DNA of 64,000 nucleotides from Bin75 sp965223955. Its GTDB lineage: Bacteria > Nitrospirota > Nitrospiria > Nitrospirales > UBA8639. The notes beneath the pieces were generated by a model. It did not search any database. It worked only from the letters and a program-made list of their open reading frames with translations, and was not told the origin of the DNA. The stretch covers positions 310,001 through 374,000 of the forward strand of contig OZ245029.1 of the NCBI GenBank assembly GCA_965223955.1. Direction: 5' to 3'. Below, one piece after another: positions 15,308 to 23,903 of the stretch. Position numbers and translations under genes: made by a program. Every line of letters begins with the position of its first letter. Positions within the stretch are counted from its first letter, which is position 1.

Positions 15308-16792
15308 ATGACCTCCTCCCCTGCCCCATCCCTTCAACCCCTTGCCTTGGAGGGCGAGATTCTCCAACAGCGAGCCTGGCGCATGCCGGACCTCGTGATC
15401 TACCAACATGGGGATCATGAATGGTGGGTCGCGCCCCTGGATGAGGACCTGCCCCTGGTCCGGCTGAACCGAATGGGCGCCTCCCTGCTTGGGGCCATGG
15501 ATGGCCGCCTGTCGATCAGCGCACTCCTTGAGCAGTTCGGCAAATGGGTCTGTGGCACCAATCAGGAAACCGGCCGGTGGTTTCTCGAACGATGGTCCTT
15601 ACCCCGCTATTCGTTGTGTTATTTCGGGACGACCCCGCCAAGCGGGCACAGCGTGAACGCGAAGTGGGACCTCCTCCTCCAAAAGGTGCGTGAACAATGG
15701 CATGAAAACGTGGCAGTCGAAAGCGAGGAACACCTCACGGAGTTTCATCATAAAGGGATTCAAAGCCATCATGGTCATTTCGAAATCGTCGAAACCACGG
15801 CTTCCCATCTCCTCCGGGAACCCTGTGAAGCGCTGAATGGCTTATCCTATGGCCAATTGCTCGCCAAAACCATCAGGCAGTTGGGCTGGTGGAGCCCGAA
15901 ACCGCAGCGGGTCGTGGAGGTGGGCGCGGGCTTGGGCTACCTGTCTCAGGAAATGGCAAAAGAACTTTCGCCACTCGAACGACGCGGCGTGGAATACATC
16001 TTTCTGGACCTTACCCGGGCCTTTCTGCAATCCCAATTCGCGTTAGCCAAAAAAGCCGGGTGGGACGCCAAAGTCCTGAACGCGAACGCGGAACAGTTGC
16101 CCCTGGCCGAGGCCAGCGTGGATTTGGTCATCGACAATGAAAACCTGGCGGATATGACCCCGATCCACCTGTCCAGGGAAGAACTGGAGACTCGCAAGGG
16201 CGCGACGCCAGAACACCAGCAAAGTTTGGACCTGATCCAAAAACTCCGCTTGAACCTGGACACCCCGTATCCCGATGAAGCGATCTTCAACTATGGCGCC
16301 ATTCAATTCCTGCACGAACTCTGGCGCGTGCTCAAACCGGGTGGGCGGGCATTGCTCATCGAATTCGGGATCGATTCAGGCTGGCCTGATCCCGTGCGGC
16401 TTCCCGGCCATACGGAATACGAAGTGCAATATACCTATCTCCGCCACGCGGCCAAGTGGCTCGGATTTCGGGAACAATACTGTGCGCTGCCTCAACTCCT
16501 CTCGATTCGACGGGATACTCAAGTGCTGTGCACCGGCGCCGCCTATGCAATACGACGCCTCCAGGAAGCCGAGGGCAAGACGTTTGCCGTGCGGGCGTAT
16601 ACCGAATCGGAATTACGGCACGCACTCGGTGAGACGCTGCCCAAACTGACCGGCCTTCACTACCACAACATCCTCGATCCGGCCTGGTTCGGGTTGTGGG
16701 ATTTCAAAGCCCTGATCCTGGAGAAACCCGGAGGGTTTCACCGCCCCGCCTATAAAGAATCCCAAGGATTCCGCTGGTATAGTCAACGGTGA
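15308..16792 (+). CDS. PqqD-like (RRE) domain fused to SAM-dependent methyltransferase
   Basis: This is a 494-residue protein. Residues ~35-80 resemble a PqqD/RiPP-recognition-type winged domain (LPLVRLNRMGASLLGAMDGR, then SISALLEQFGKW). Residues ~195-370 form a Rossmann methyltransferase, with motif I VVEVGAGLGYLSQEMA, the acidic IFLDL, NANAEQLPLAEASVDLVIDN and LWRVLKPGGRALLIEFG. The C-terminal ~100 residues are a helical extension. It starts on the base after the stop of the diiron oxidase gene. A PqqD-like part suggests docking to a peptide or to a partner enzyme, but I see no small precursor-peptide gene nearby. The substrate is unknown. Confidence 0.82.
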   Translation: MTSSPAPSLQPLALEGEILQQRAWRMPDLVIYQHGDHEWWVAPLDEDLPLVRLNRMGASLLGAMDGRLSISALLEQFGKWVCGTNQETGRWFLERWSLPRYSLCYFGTTPPSGHSVNAKWDLLLQKVREQWHENVAVESEEHLTEFHHKGIQSHHGHFEIVETTASHLLREPCEALNGLSYGQLLAKTIRQLGWWSPKPQRVVEVGAGLGYLSQEMAKELSPLERRGVEYIFLDLTRAFLQSQFALAKKAGWDAKVLNANAEQLPLAEASVDLVIDNENLADMTPIHLSREELETRKGATPEHQQSLDLIQKLRLNLDTPYPDEAIFNYGAIQFLHELWRVLKPGGRALLIEFGIDSGWPDPVRLPGHTEYEVQYTYLRHAAKWLGFREQYCALPQLLSIRRDTQVLCTGAAYAIRRLQEAEGKTFAVRAYTESELRHALGETLPKLTGLHYHNILDPAWFGLWDFKALILEKPGGFHRPAYKESQGFRWYSQR

Positions 16793-16882
16793 ACCGTCTA
16801 TACCGTGCGTTATGAGAGCAAGAGCACATCCTGTTGGCTTGTGATATACTTTATTCGTTGTTAACAGGAGGGACCAAGTCTC

Positions 16883-17083
16883 ATGAGTAACATTGAAAAA
16901 ATCGAACAAGAAGTATTGGCTCTCTCGTCTGCTGAACTCGACACTTTTCGCAAATGGTTTATTGAATTTGATGCGGAGGCGTGGGATCGGCAAATTGAAG
17001 AAACTATCCAAGCCGGCAAACTGGATGCGCTGGCGGACCAAGGAATTCAATCCTTCCATTCCGGGACTTGCTCCCCACTTTGA
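16883..17083 (+). CDS. Antitoxin of RelE/ParE-type pair
   Basis: This is a 66-residue acidic protein, MSNIEKIEQEVLALSSAELD, followed by FRKWFIEFDAEAWDRQIEE and KLDALADQGI. It resembles the short addiction-module antitoxins that precede RelE/ParE-like toxins. A strong ribosome site (AGGAGGG) precedes the ATG. The toxin frame begins before this stop codon, so translation is coupled. Confidence 0.8.
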   Translation: MSNIEKIEQEVLALSSAELDTFRKWFIEFDAEAWDRQIEETIQAGKLDALADQGIQSFHSGTCSPL

Positions 17084-17334
17084 AGCATTTTGCCTCTCCA
17101 CAATTTTGGGCTTGCTACCATGCGCTACCTCAGGCTATTCAAGAATTAGCCGATCAGAAGTTCTCTTTGCTCAAAACGAATCCTACCCATCCGTCGTTAG
17201 CTTTCAAAAAAATTGGGAGATTTCGTTCCGTTCGTGTGGGACTGCACTATCGCGTTCTGGGGGTAGAGGTTACTGAAGGCGTACTCTGGTTCTGGATTGG
17301 CAGTCATGCCGATTATGACAAACTGGTTCGCTGA
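17068..17334 (+). CDS. RelE/ParE-type toxin
   Basis: This is an 88-residue basic protein: ASPQFWACYHALPQAIQELA, then SLAFKKIGRFRSVRVGLHYR and FWIGSHADYDKLVR. The GSHADYDKL ending is typical of RelE/ParE toxins that cleave mRNA or target gyrase. It starts at TTG inside the antitoxin gene and ends 22 bases inside the convergent gppA gene. Confidence 0.85.
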   Translation: MLPTLKHFASPQFWACYHALPQAIQELADQKFSLLKTNPTHPSLAFKKIGRFRSVRVGLHYRVLGVEVTEGVLWFWIGSHADYDKLVR

Positions 17335-18269
17335 TGAAGAAGCGGCGGGCATCGGGCGAGGTGGACCAGGACGCCTTCCCGCAACCCGTACTCGCTCACC
17401 ACGCACCGTGCGGCGTTCAATTCTTCCATCACGCAGCGAAGGATAAGCACACCCGCGGCGATGACGCCTTCGCGGCCCGCTTCCAAGCCGGGCATCCCGA
17501 CGCGGTCCGATTGCGTTTTGCTGAACACGTCGCGCTCGATACGCTGAATCACCGGAAGTTCCAACACGAAATTCTGAATTCGCGCGGGATCATAAGTGGG
17601 AAGCTGCTGAGCGATAGCCGCCAACGAGGTGATCGTCCCGGCAGTGCCCACAAGGGTGAGCCCCGTGACGGCTCCGATCTCCCGTCGAGCGTTGCGGGTG
17701 AGGTCCCGGATCAAGGTTTCCGCTTTGTGAATTTCCTCGGCAGGCGGTGGATCACTCTGTAACACCCGCTCCGTCAATCGAACCACCCCCATGTCAATCG
17801 ACGTCATCTTGAGGGATTGCCCTGGCCGGCTCGCGATGAATTCCGTACTCCCGCCCCCGATATCCAACCCCAGAATCTCCCGAACGTCCGGCAGACCGGA
17901 TCGAATCCCCAGGAAGGTTCGTCTCGCTTCCTCTTCTCCGTCGATGACTTCCACCTCAATGCCCGTTTCCCGTCTGACTCGATCCAGGAACTCTTCGCGA
18001 TTCCCGGCTTCCCGCACGGCACTCGTGGCTACGGCCGTATACCGCTCCACTCCATGACTCTCGATGATCGTTTTCCACTCCCGAATCGTCTCGATCACGC
18101 GCAACATGGCCTCCGGTTTGAGCCGTCCTGTCCGGTCGACCCCTTCCCCCAACCGCAAGATTTTCCGTTCCGAACGGATCGTGTGAACCGGGCCTTCGGC
18201 CTCAGGGAAAACCGCTGCCACCAACAAACGACAGGTAAGGGTGCCGATATCAATGCCCGCGACTCGCAT
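17313..18269 (-). CDS. Ppx/GppA exopolyphosphatase/guanosine pentaphosphatase family
   Basis: This is a 318-residue protein of the ASKHA superfamily. It has the N-terminal phosphate-binding VAGIDIGTLTCRLLVA, a second block YTAVATSAVREAGNREEF and the loop GLDIGGGSTEFI (about residue 138). It corresponds to the short form that lacks the C-terminal HD-like domain of E. coli Ppx. Such enzymes hydrolyse polyphosphate or pppGpp. Its start is 6 bases downstream of the recG stop, so it may be cotranscribed with recG. Its 3' end overlaps the convergent toxin gene. Confidence 0.9.
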   Translation of the reverse strand: MRVAGIDIGTLTCRLLVAAVFPEAEGPVHTIRSERKILRLGEGVDRTGRLKPEAMLRVIETIREWKTIIESHGVERYTAVATSAVREAGNREEFLDRVRRETGIEVEVIDGEEEARRTFLGIRSGLPDVREILGLDIGGGSTEFIASRPGQSLKMTSIDMGVVRLTERVLQSDPPPAEEIHKAETLIRDLTRNARREIGAVTGLTLVGTAGTITSLAAIAQQLPTYDPARIQNFVLELPVIQRIERDVFSKTQSDRVGMPGLEAGREGVIAAGVLILRCVMEELNAARCVVSEYGLREGVLVHLARCPPLLHQRTSLS

Positions 18270-18275
18270 CAGCTT

Positions 18276-20894
18276 TTATCCGATTGATCCCAGGTCCAAT
18301 CTGGCCTGCCATTTTCGCAACACGACAGCTTTGAGCAGTCGATGGTCCGGATGAGACAATTGCGGGTCCCGCTCCATCAGGGCAAACGCCTCTTGCCGAG
18401 CCTGTTCCAACACCGTGGCATCTCGCACCAGGTTCATCACTCGAAATTCCGGGATCCCCGATTGCCGCGTTCCCAACATTTCACCCGGTCCACGGATTCG
18501 GAGATCCTGTTCGGCGATCGCAAACCCATCGGAGCAATGCACCATCGCTTTCAGCCGCTGCTCGGCGGTCTGCGTCGGCTTGGTCTGCGCGCGCGTGCGT
18601 TCCGCGGCCGTCTCCTCGGAAAACGGCAATGTCAGATCGTGCGCTCCCTGCATCGTAGGGACGTCCGGCACTTGATCCTGACGCCTGCCCGCCGAACTGA
18701 TCAGGAAACAGAACGAACGTTGCGCGCCACGCCCGACCCGCCCGCGAAGTTGGTGGAGCTGGGCCAACCCGAACCGGTCGGCGTGCTCGATCACCATCAC
18801 CGTGGCGTTGGGCATGTCCAGACCCACTTCGATCACCGTCGTGGCGACCAGGATCTGAACGTCGCCTGACCGAAACGCCTTCATGATCTTGGCTCTTTCA
18901 TTGGACTTCATGCGTCCATGGAGCACTTCCAGGCTCATCGCAGGGAACTCCGTTTCCCGTAATCGTTCCACCGCCTGCATGACCGCTTCGAGGTCGAGCT
19001 TTTCGGATTCTTCCACCAACGGATACACGATGTAGGCCTGCCGCCCCGCGTTGACTTCTTTCCGCACCAACTCGTAGGCCCTGGACCGCGCGTTGTGGCG
19101 AAAGACGCGCGTCTGAATGGGTTTGCGCCCGGCAGGCAACTCGTCGATAACGGACACGTCAAGGTCTCCATAAACCGTCATGGCCAGGGTACGCGGTATC
19201 GGGGTGGCGGTCATCACCAGGACGTCGGGGTGCAGGGCTTTTTCTCGAAGCTTCCCTCGCTGAAGCACACCGAATTTGTGTTGTTCATCCACAACCACGA
19301 CTCCCAACCTGGAGAATTGCACGTCCTGTTCCAACAGCGCGTGCGTCCCCACGATGAGTTGCACGTCTCCCTCGGCGACGCGTTCCAAAACAGCGGCCCG
19401 CTCTTTTTGCGACGTCCCTCCGGTCAAAAAGGCGACGGAAATATCAAGCGATTCGAGGTAAGGCCGGATGGTCGACACGTGTTGTTCCGCCAGGATCTCG
19501 GTCGGGGCCATCAAGGCGGCTTGATACCCGTCCCCACAGGCCGCCAACATGGCATGCAGGGCCACGATGGTTTTACCCGACCCCACGTCTCCCTGGAGCA
19601 ACCGGTTCATGGGTCGGGGCGCGCGCATATCCGCTTCGATCTCGGCAATCACCCGTTGTTGGGCGTCCGTGAGTTGAAACGGCAATTGCTTCTGTAACGG
19701 TGCGGTGAACGTTCCGGTAAGCCGAAAGGCAATGCCTGGCACCGCTGATTGATTCATGCGCTGCCGGAGCGCCAACGCCAGTTGAAGGAGGAAGCCTTCC
19801 TCGAAGGCCAACCGGTGATGAGCCGACGTCTTCCAGTCGTTGAGCAAGGACAGCTCCTCACCGTTGCCGGGAAAATGGAGAGACGCAATGGCCGCATCAA
19901 GCGAAGGCCACTGGTGTTGCTGCAGGAGACGCGATGGAAGCGGGTCCTGCAAGTAGGCGCCATACTCTTCCAGCAGGCCCCACATGATCCGGCGAAGATG
20001 CCGGGAGCTCAGCCCGCGCGTTTCATGATAAACCGGGACGATGCGTCCGACGTGGAGCAGCAGATCCTCATCGGCATCCACCACCTCATACTGCGGAGTC
20101 CTCATTTGAAACCCGCCCCCCCGAGGGTGCATCACCACGGGACCGCTGAGCACCACTCGCAACCCGTTCTTGAGCACGCCCTCGAGATAATTCTGGTTGA
20201 AGAACACGACTTCCACGGCACCCGTTTCATCACGAACCGACATCGTAAACAGGGTCATATTCCGCCGTCGCGTACGCCGGAGTTTGGCCTGGTGGATGGT
20301 CCCGGCAATCGTGGCTTTCTCGCCGGAGACCAGTTGAGAGATGGACACGATGCGGGAGCGATCTTCATACCGCCAGGGTAAAAACCACAAGGCGTCCTCG
20401 ATCGTGCGAATCCCAAATTTCTCAAGCAACAGCGCACGCTTGGGGCCTACCCCTTTGGCAAACCGGATGTCTGTCTCGTGTAACGTGCGGTTCAACGCAT
20501 CGTGGGGCTTCTTCGCGCCCCACGAATCAACTTGATCGGTCGTCACCCTGCGGTCCGGGTTGGGTTCCGAGTCCGGGGAATCGGAAGTCTGCTGAAGCGC
20601 CATGGTGGATAAACGACCCAGGACCCGCCTGGCCGTCTCCAATCGGTCCGGGGTCCTTGCCGACCCTTCCTGCTCCTGAAACAAAAATCGCAGGACCAAT
20701 AATTCCGCTTCGACGTGTGCGGGAAACACCGTATTCCGCAACGCCTCGACGATTTGCGTTGAAACGAACGCATCGAGATGCGTCGTGGGTGACCCCTGAT
20801 TCTCATAGGCTGATTGAATCGGGCGATTCAACCGGTCCAGAAGAGCCTGCAACTTCTGCGGGATTTGAGTATCCGCCTGCGCGTTCGTTTCCAT
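18276..20894 (-). CDS. recG: ATP-dependent DNA helicase RecG
   Basis: This is an 872-residue RecG that remodels stalled replication forks. A non-conserved N-terminal extension of about 150 residues precedes the wedge/OB domain (GVGPKRALLLEKFGIRTIED, then KATIAGTIHQAKLRRTRRRN). The helicase motor shows Walker A LLQGDVGSGKTIVAL, VGTHALLEQDV, motif II VVVDEQHKFGVLQR, MTATPIPRTLAMT, and the C-terminal TTVIEVGLDMPNATVMVIEH and RGRVGRG. A short non-conserved insert (PTMQGAHDLTLPFSEETAAE) sits after SFCFLIS. The ATG at 20894 is chosen; a TTG at 20924 would add ten residues. Confidence 0.95.
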   Translation of the reverse strand: METNAQADTQIPQKLQALLDRLNRPIQSAYENQGSPTTHLDAFVSTQIVEALRNTVFPAHVEAELLVLRFLFQEQEGSARTPDRLETARRVLGRLSTMALQQTSDSPDSEPNPDRRVTTDQVDSWGAKKPHDALNRTLHETDIRFAKGVGPKRALLLEKFGIRTIEDALWFLPWRYEDRSRIVSISQLVSGEKATIAGTIHQAKLRRTRRRNMTLFTMSVRDETGAVEVVFFNQNYLEGVLKNGLRVVLSGPVVMHPRGGGFQMRTPQYEVVDADEDLLLHVGRIVPVYHETRGLSSRHLRRIMWGLLEEYGAYLQDPLPSRLLQQHQWPSLDAAIASLHFPGNGEELSLLNDWKTSAHHRLAFEEGFLLQLALALRQRMNQSAVPGIAFRLTGTFTAPLQKQLPFQLTDAQQRVIAEIEADMRAPRPMNRLLQGDVGSGKTIVALHAMLAACGDGYQAALMAPTEILAEQHVSTIRPYLESLDISVAFLTGGTSQKERAAVLERVAEGDVQLIVGTHALLEQDVQFSRLGVVVVDEQHKFGVLQRGKLREKALHPDVLVMTATPIPRTLAMTVYGDLDVSVIDELPAGRKPIQTRVFRHNARSRAYELVRKEVNAGRQAYIVYPLVEESEKLDLEAVMQAVERLRETEFPAMSLEVLHGRMKSNERAKIMKAFRSGDVQILVATTVIEVGLDMPNATVMVIEHADRFGLAQLHQLRGRVGRGAQRSFCFLISSAGRRQDQVPDVPTMQGAHDLTLPFSEETAAERTRAQTKPTQTAEQRLKAMVHCSDGFAIAEQDLRIRGPGEMLGTRQSGIPEFRVMNLVRDATVLEQARQEAFALMERDPQLSHPDHRLLKAVVLRKWQARLDLGSIG

Positions 20895-21173
20895 CTCAGG
20901 GCGAATAGTACAAAGTGTCGGCAAGGAATTCCAGAATGATTCGGGTTTTTCGCCAGGGTTCAGGAAAAAATCACTCCTCCCATGAGGGGGAGTCGAGGAG
21001 CCAAGGGCGCAGCCCGCAGGCGAACCTGGGGGAGGGACTAAGGTCGTGCAATATGTGATGGACCCATAGAAAGGCCCTTCGACTGGCTCAGGACAGGGTT
21101 GTCAGAAGAATCAACGGTATGGTATCAGAAGGGTCTGCTTCACGTTCTTTCTTGAAGGAAAGGAGTCACCGAC

Positions 21174-21362
21174 ATGGCTTTTGCCTGTGTAGTTTGTGGA
21201 AAAAAACGCATGAGCGGACATAACGTCAGTCATGCCAATAATAAAACAAAACGGGTCTTTCGTCCCAACCTTCAAACCGTTCGTGCGTTACTCAACGGCG
21301 CGGCGCAACGCATTCGGGTCTGTACGCGGTGCCTACGGTCCGGCCTCATTCAGAAAGCGTAA
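21174..21362 (+). CDS. rpmB: 50S ribosomal protein L28
   Basis: This is a 62-residue L28 of the zinc-binding kind. Cys pairs are present at residues 5 and 8 (CVVCGKKRMSGHNVSHANNK) and near the C-terminus (RVCTRCLRSG). The central KTKRVFRPNLQTVRALLNG is standard. It is monocistronic, with AAGGAAAGGAG before the ATG. The window shows no L33 or rpmG partner next to it. Confidence 0.95.
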   Translation: MAFACVVCGKKRMSGHNVSHANNKTKRVFRPNLQTVRALLNGAAQRIRVCTRCLRSGLIQKA

Positions 21363-21582
21363 GAACTCCCCTTCCTGGCCTGCTTCATTCTTCAGTACCC
21401 AATGAGTAGGCCGCTTCTTTCACGGCCATAGGCCGTGGATTTCTCTACACAACGTCGTACACGATGATAAACGAGATATCAGGAGATATCGCGAGAATTC
21501 GCGACATGTGGTGATTGAATCCTGATCGATTTGTGATAGAAAATCGAGAAAGCGCGAAGGGAACTGCCAAAAAACTGGTAAC

Positions 21583-21629
21583 AAAAGGGGCTGAATCCGG
21601 CTTTTTGAGCCGCTTTCAACCCCTTTTTT
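21583..21629 (-). terminator. Bidirectional hairpin terminator between rpmB and msrB
   Basis: A hairpin with arms AAAAGGGGCTGAATCCGGCT and AGCCGCTTTCAACCCCTTTT (a few mismatches) around a TTTTG loop is followed by T-runs on both strands. It lies just past the msrB stop on the minus strand and can also end rightward transcripts from rpmB. Confidence 0.75.
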
Positions 21630-21687
21630 CGGCTTACCTTTTCACGTGAGCCTGTCCAGCCCGGCCGGCATTTGACGGCAACTCTCT

Positions 21688-22188
21688 TCAGGCTTCCCGA
21701 AACTGAAGGGCTGCGGAGTTGATACAATACCGCAGGCCGGTCGGTGGAGGGCCATCATCGAAAATATGGCCGAGGTGACCGCCACAGCGCCTGCAGTGGA
21801 CCTCGGTTCTGGGATAAAACAATTTCCAGTCGGTCTTCGTCCGGACTGCGTGAACCGAGAACGGCTGCCAGAAACTCGGCCAGCCGGTTTTGCTGTCATA
21901 CTTGGCTCCCGAGGAAAACACTTCCAGATCACAGCCCGCACAATAGTATGTGCCCGTTGCCTTGTTTGCATCATAGGCATTGGTAAATGGCCGCTCGGTC
22001 CCTTCTTCGCGAAGCACATAATACCGTGCCGGAGTCAAGAGGGCTTTCCACTCCTCTTCCGTTTTGACGACTTCAAACGTTTCCGGCCCTTCCATAGCCA
22101 AAACCTCCATGATTCCATGGGGTTTGACTAGAAGTCCTAATCCCGCCAATACACTCAACTGTAAAATGGCTCGTCTTCCGATCTCCAT
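21688..22188 (-). CDS. msrB: Peptide-methionine (R)-S-oxide reductase, exported
   Basis: This is a 166-residue MsrB that repairs methionine-R-sulfoxide. The catalytic cysteine is in RYCINSAAL near the C-terminus. Zinc-binding pairs are in YYCAGCDL and VHCRRCGGHLGH, and the GWPSFWQP block is standard. The N-terminus (IGRRAILQLSVLAGLGLLVK) carries a twin-arginine and a hydrophobic stretch, so the enzyme is probably exported by Tat to the periplasm. The usual cytoplasmic form lacks this leader. It is transcribed alone. Confidence 0.93.
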   Translation of the reverse strand: MEIGRRAILQLSVLAGLGLLVKPHGIMEVLAMEGPETFEVVKTEEEWKALLTPARYYVLREEGTERPFTNAYDANKATGTYYCAGCDLEVFSSGAKYDSKTGWPSFWQPFSVHAVRTKTDWKLFYPRTEVHCRRCGGHLGHIFDDGPPPTGLRYCINSAALQFREA

Positions 22189-22397
22189 ATGCCTCCCTCC
22201 TTCCTGGTACGAGCGGCAGTCAACTCTCCTGACAAAGTGTCCGTCGCCAATACTCTCTTACTAATTCAGTCTACACCCTCGCGAGCCGTTATGCCAGAAG
22301 ATGCGGGGACCTACGAAAGCAGAAAAAGCCGGCATTTTGCAGAACCCGTGGCCTCGTTTTTGGGGGAGGACCAGAAACCCTGCATTTCGATAATGCC

Positions 22398-23484
22398 TGT
22401 ATAGGTTCAGAAACATATGGCACTCCTTGACCCAGGAGGAGTCACCATGCACATCCACCATCTCGGCTACCGGATCCGGGGGTTCTATCGAGTAGCCAAT
22501 CTGGGCTATCGTTGGGACATGATACCCAACGAAGCTCACCACCGACTCAAGATTCTGACGTTCTGGGCCACCCATGGCCCGGCGGCGACCCAGGATGCCT
22601 ATGCGGTCAGCCGCCGGACGCTCGCGCGCTGGAAACACACGTTAACCCAGGCCGGCGGTCAGCCCGCCGCCTTGGCCGCCCGCTCCCGTGCCCCCCACCG
22701 ACGGCGCCAGCCCCACAGCCCGCCCGCACTGAACCAGGAGATCCGGCGTCTGCGCACCACCTTCCCTAACCTCGGGAAGGCCAAACTCCACGTCCTGCTG
22801 GCCCCGTGGTGTGAGGCCCACGGCCTCGCCCTGCCCAGTGTCTCCACCATTGGGCGCCTGATCGCCCGTGCGCCCGACAAGATGCGGCACGCCCCCGTCC
22901 GCTTGACGGCGCGGGGCCAGCCTAAACCCGTCGTGCGGCCGCGCAAAGCGCGGAAACCCCGCGGCCACTCCGCCCCGCCCCTCGAGGTGTTCGCCTGTGA
23001 TACCGTCGTCCGGCTCCAGGCGGGCCTCCGCCGCTACTTGTTCCCCTTTCTCGATCCCCACTCGCGCTTCGCGGTCGCCGTGGCCACGCCCCCCGCGTCC
23101 AGCCGCCAGGCGACCCGCGCGCTGGAGGCCTTGTGCCAGGTGCTGCCACGCCCCCCGCGGGTCGTGCTCTCCGACAACGGCTCGGAATTCCTGGGCCACT
23201 TCCAGCAGCGGTTGGAGGCGCGCGGCATCACGCACTGGTGGACCTATCCCCGTTCCCCGAAAATGAATGCCCATGTAGAACGGTTCAACCGGACCATTCA
23301 GGAACAGTTCGTGGACTATCATGAGGACTTGCTGTTCGACGACGTGGCCCTGTTCAACCAACAATTGGCCGACTGGTTGATCGCGTATAACACCGTCTTA
23401 CCCCACCATAGCCTTGGCCGCCAATCTCCGGTACAATTCCTCCTTCACCATCAACCCGAGTGCCAAATGTGGTGGACCCATACA
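22398..23484 (+). mobile_element. IS481-family insertion sequence, apparently complete
   Basis: The element is 1087 bases. Its imperfect terminal inverted repeats are TGTATAGGTTCAGAAACATA (then TGGCACTC) at 22398-22425, and on the minus strand TGTATGGGTCCACCACATTT (then GGCACTC) at 23484-23458. A 5-base direct repeat, ATGCC, flanks it at 22393-22397 and 23485-23489, which I take as the target-site duplication. It holds one transposase gene and is much richer in GC than its surroundings. Confidence 0.87.
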
Positions 23485-23493
23485 ATGCCTTGA
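22447..23493 (+). CDS. IS481-family transposase
   Basis: This 348-residue transposase has an N-terminal helix-turn-helix region (MIPNEAHHRLKILTFWATHG, then TQDAYAVSRRTLARWK) and an rve DDE core. The catalytic residues are D in FACDTVV, D in LSDNGSEFLGHF and E in NAHVERFNRTIQE. The ending is TVLPHHSLGRQSPVQFLLHH. The ATG at 22447 follows AGGAGG by seven bases. The stop codon lies outside the element: the last three codons (ATG CCT TGA) come from the target duplication and flanking DNA. The gene appears intact, so the element may be active or recently so. Confidence 0.92.
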   Translation: MHIHHLGYRIRGFYRVANLGYRWDMIPNEAHHRLKILTFWATHGPAATQDAYAVSRRTLARWKHTLTQAGGQPAALAARSRAPHRRRQPHSPPALNQEIRRLRTTFPNLGKAKLHVLLAPWCEAHGLALPSVSTIGRLIARAPDKMRHAPVRLTARGQPKPVVRPRKARKPRGHSAPPLEVFACDTVVRLQAGLRRYLFPFLDPHSRFAVAVATPPASSRQATRALEALCQVLPRPPRVVLSDNGSEFLGHFQQRLEARGITHWWTYPRSPKMNAHVERFNRTIQEQFVDYHEDLLFDDVALFNQQLADWLIAYNTVLPHHSLGRQSPVQFLLHHQPECQMWWTHTMP

Positions 23494-23524
23494 ATCGCTG
23501 TGCGACTAGGGGTAGGATGGGGAT

Positions 23525-23752
23525 ATGTTAGATTGGTCAACCTGTTCAGTGGTCGAACGTGATCCCCAGCGAATGAGTGGAGGATGGGTGTTTCGTGGCA
23601 CTCGTGTCCCAGTCTCAGCTCTGTTTGAGAACCTTGAAGACGGAGTAGAAATCACGGAATTTGTGGACTTGTTCTCTGGTGTGACTTTGGAGCAAGTACG
23701 CACGGTTCTCGACCATGCCGCTAAGAGTCTAGCCACCCCCCAAGTTGTCTGA
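23525..23752 (+). CDS. DUF433 family antitoxin-like protein
   Basis: This is a 75-residue DUF433 protein, with MSGGWVFRGTRVPVSALFEN followed by EITEFVDLFSGVTLEQVRTV. The GTRVPVSALFENLEDG block is the family signature. DUF433 proteins usually precede a DUF5615 PIN-like toxin. Here the stop codon is directly followed by such a gene, but that gene is broken. The IS481 element ends only about 40 bases upstream. Confidence 0.83.
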   Translation: MLDWSTCSVVERDPQRMSGGWVFRGTRVPVSALFENLEDGVEITEFVDLFSGVTLEQVRTVLDHAAKSLATPQVV

Positions 23753-23842
23753 GTGCGAGTTCTTTTCGATCAGGGAACGCCGGTCCCTCTGCGCAAATAC
23801 CTGACCCCTCATGAAGTGGAAACGGTTTTTGAGCGTGGCTGA
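23753..23842 (+). pseudogene. Truncated DUF5615 PIN-like toxin
   Basis: The frame reads VRVLFDQGTPVPLRKYLTPH then EVETVFERG before a TGA. This is the start of a DUF5615 protein, which normally continues ERGWxDLxNGxLL. The stop stands where the conserved Trp (TGG) is expected, and the DNA after it has little further similarity. The toxin is therefore cut to 29 residues and should be inactive. It begins with GTG on the base after the DUF433 stop. Confidence 0.7.
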
Positions 23843-23903
23843 TCTGCGCGAGCAGAAAAGCACACTCAAAGGATCTCTTTTGTGAGGCGGAGGAAGAGAA
23901 GCC

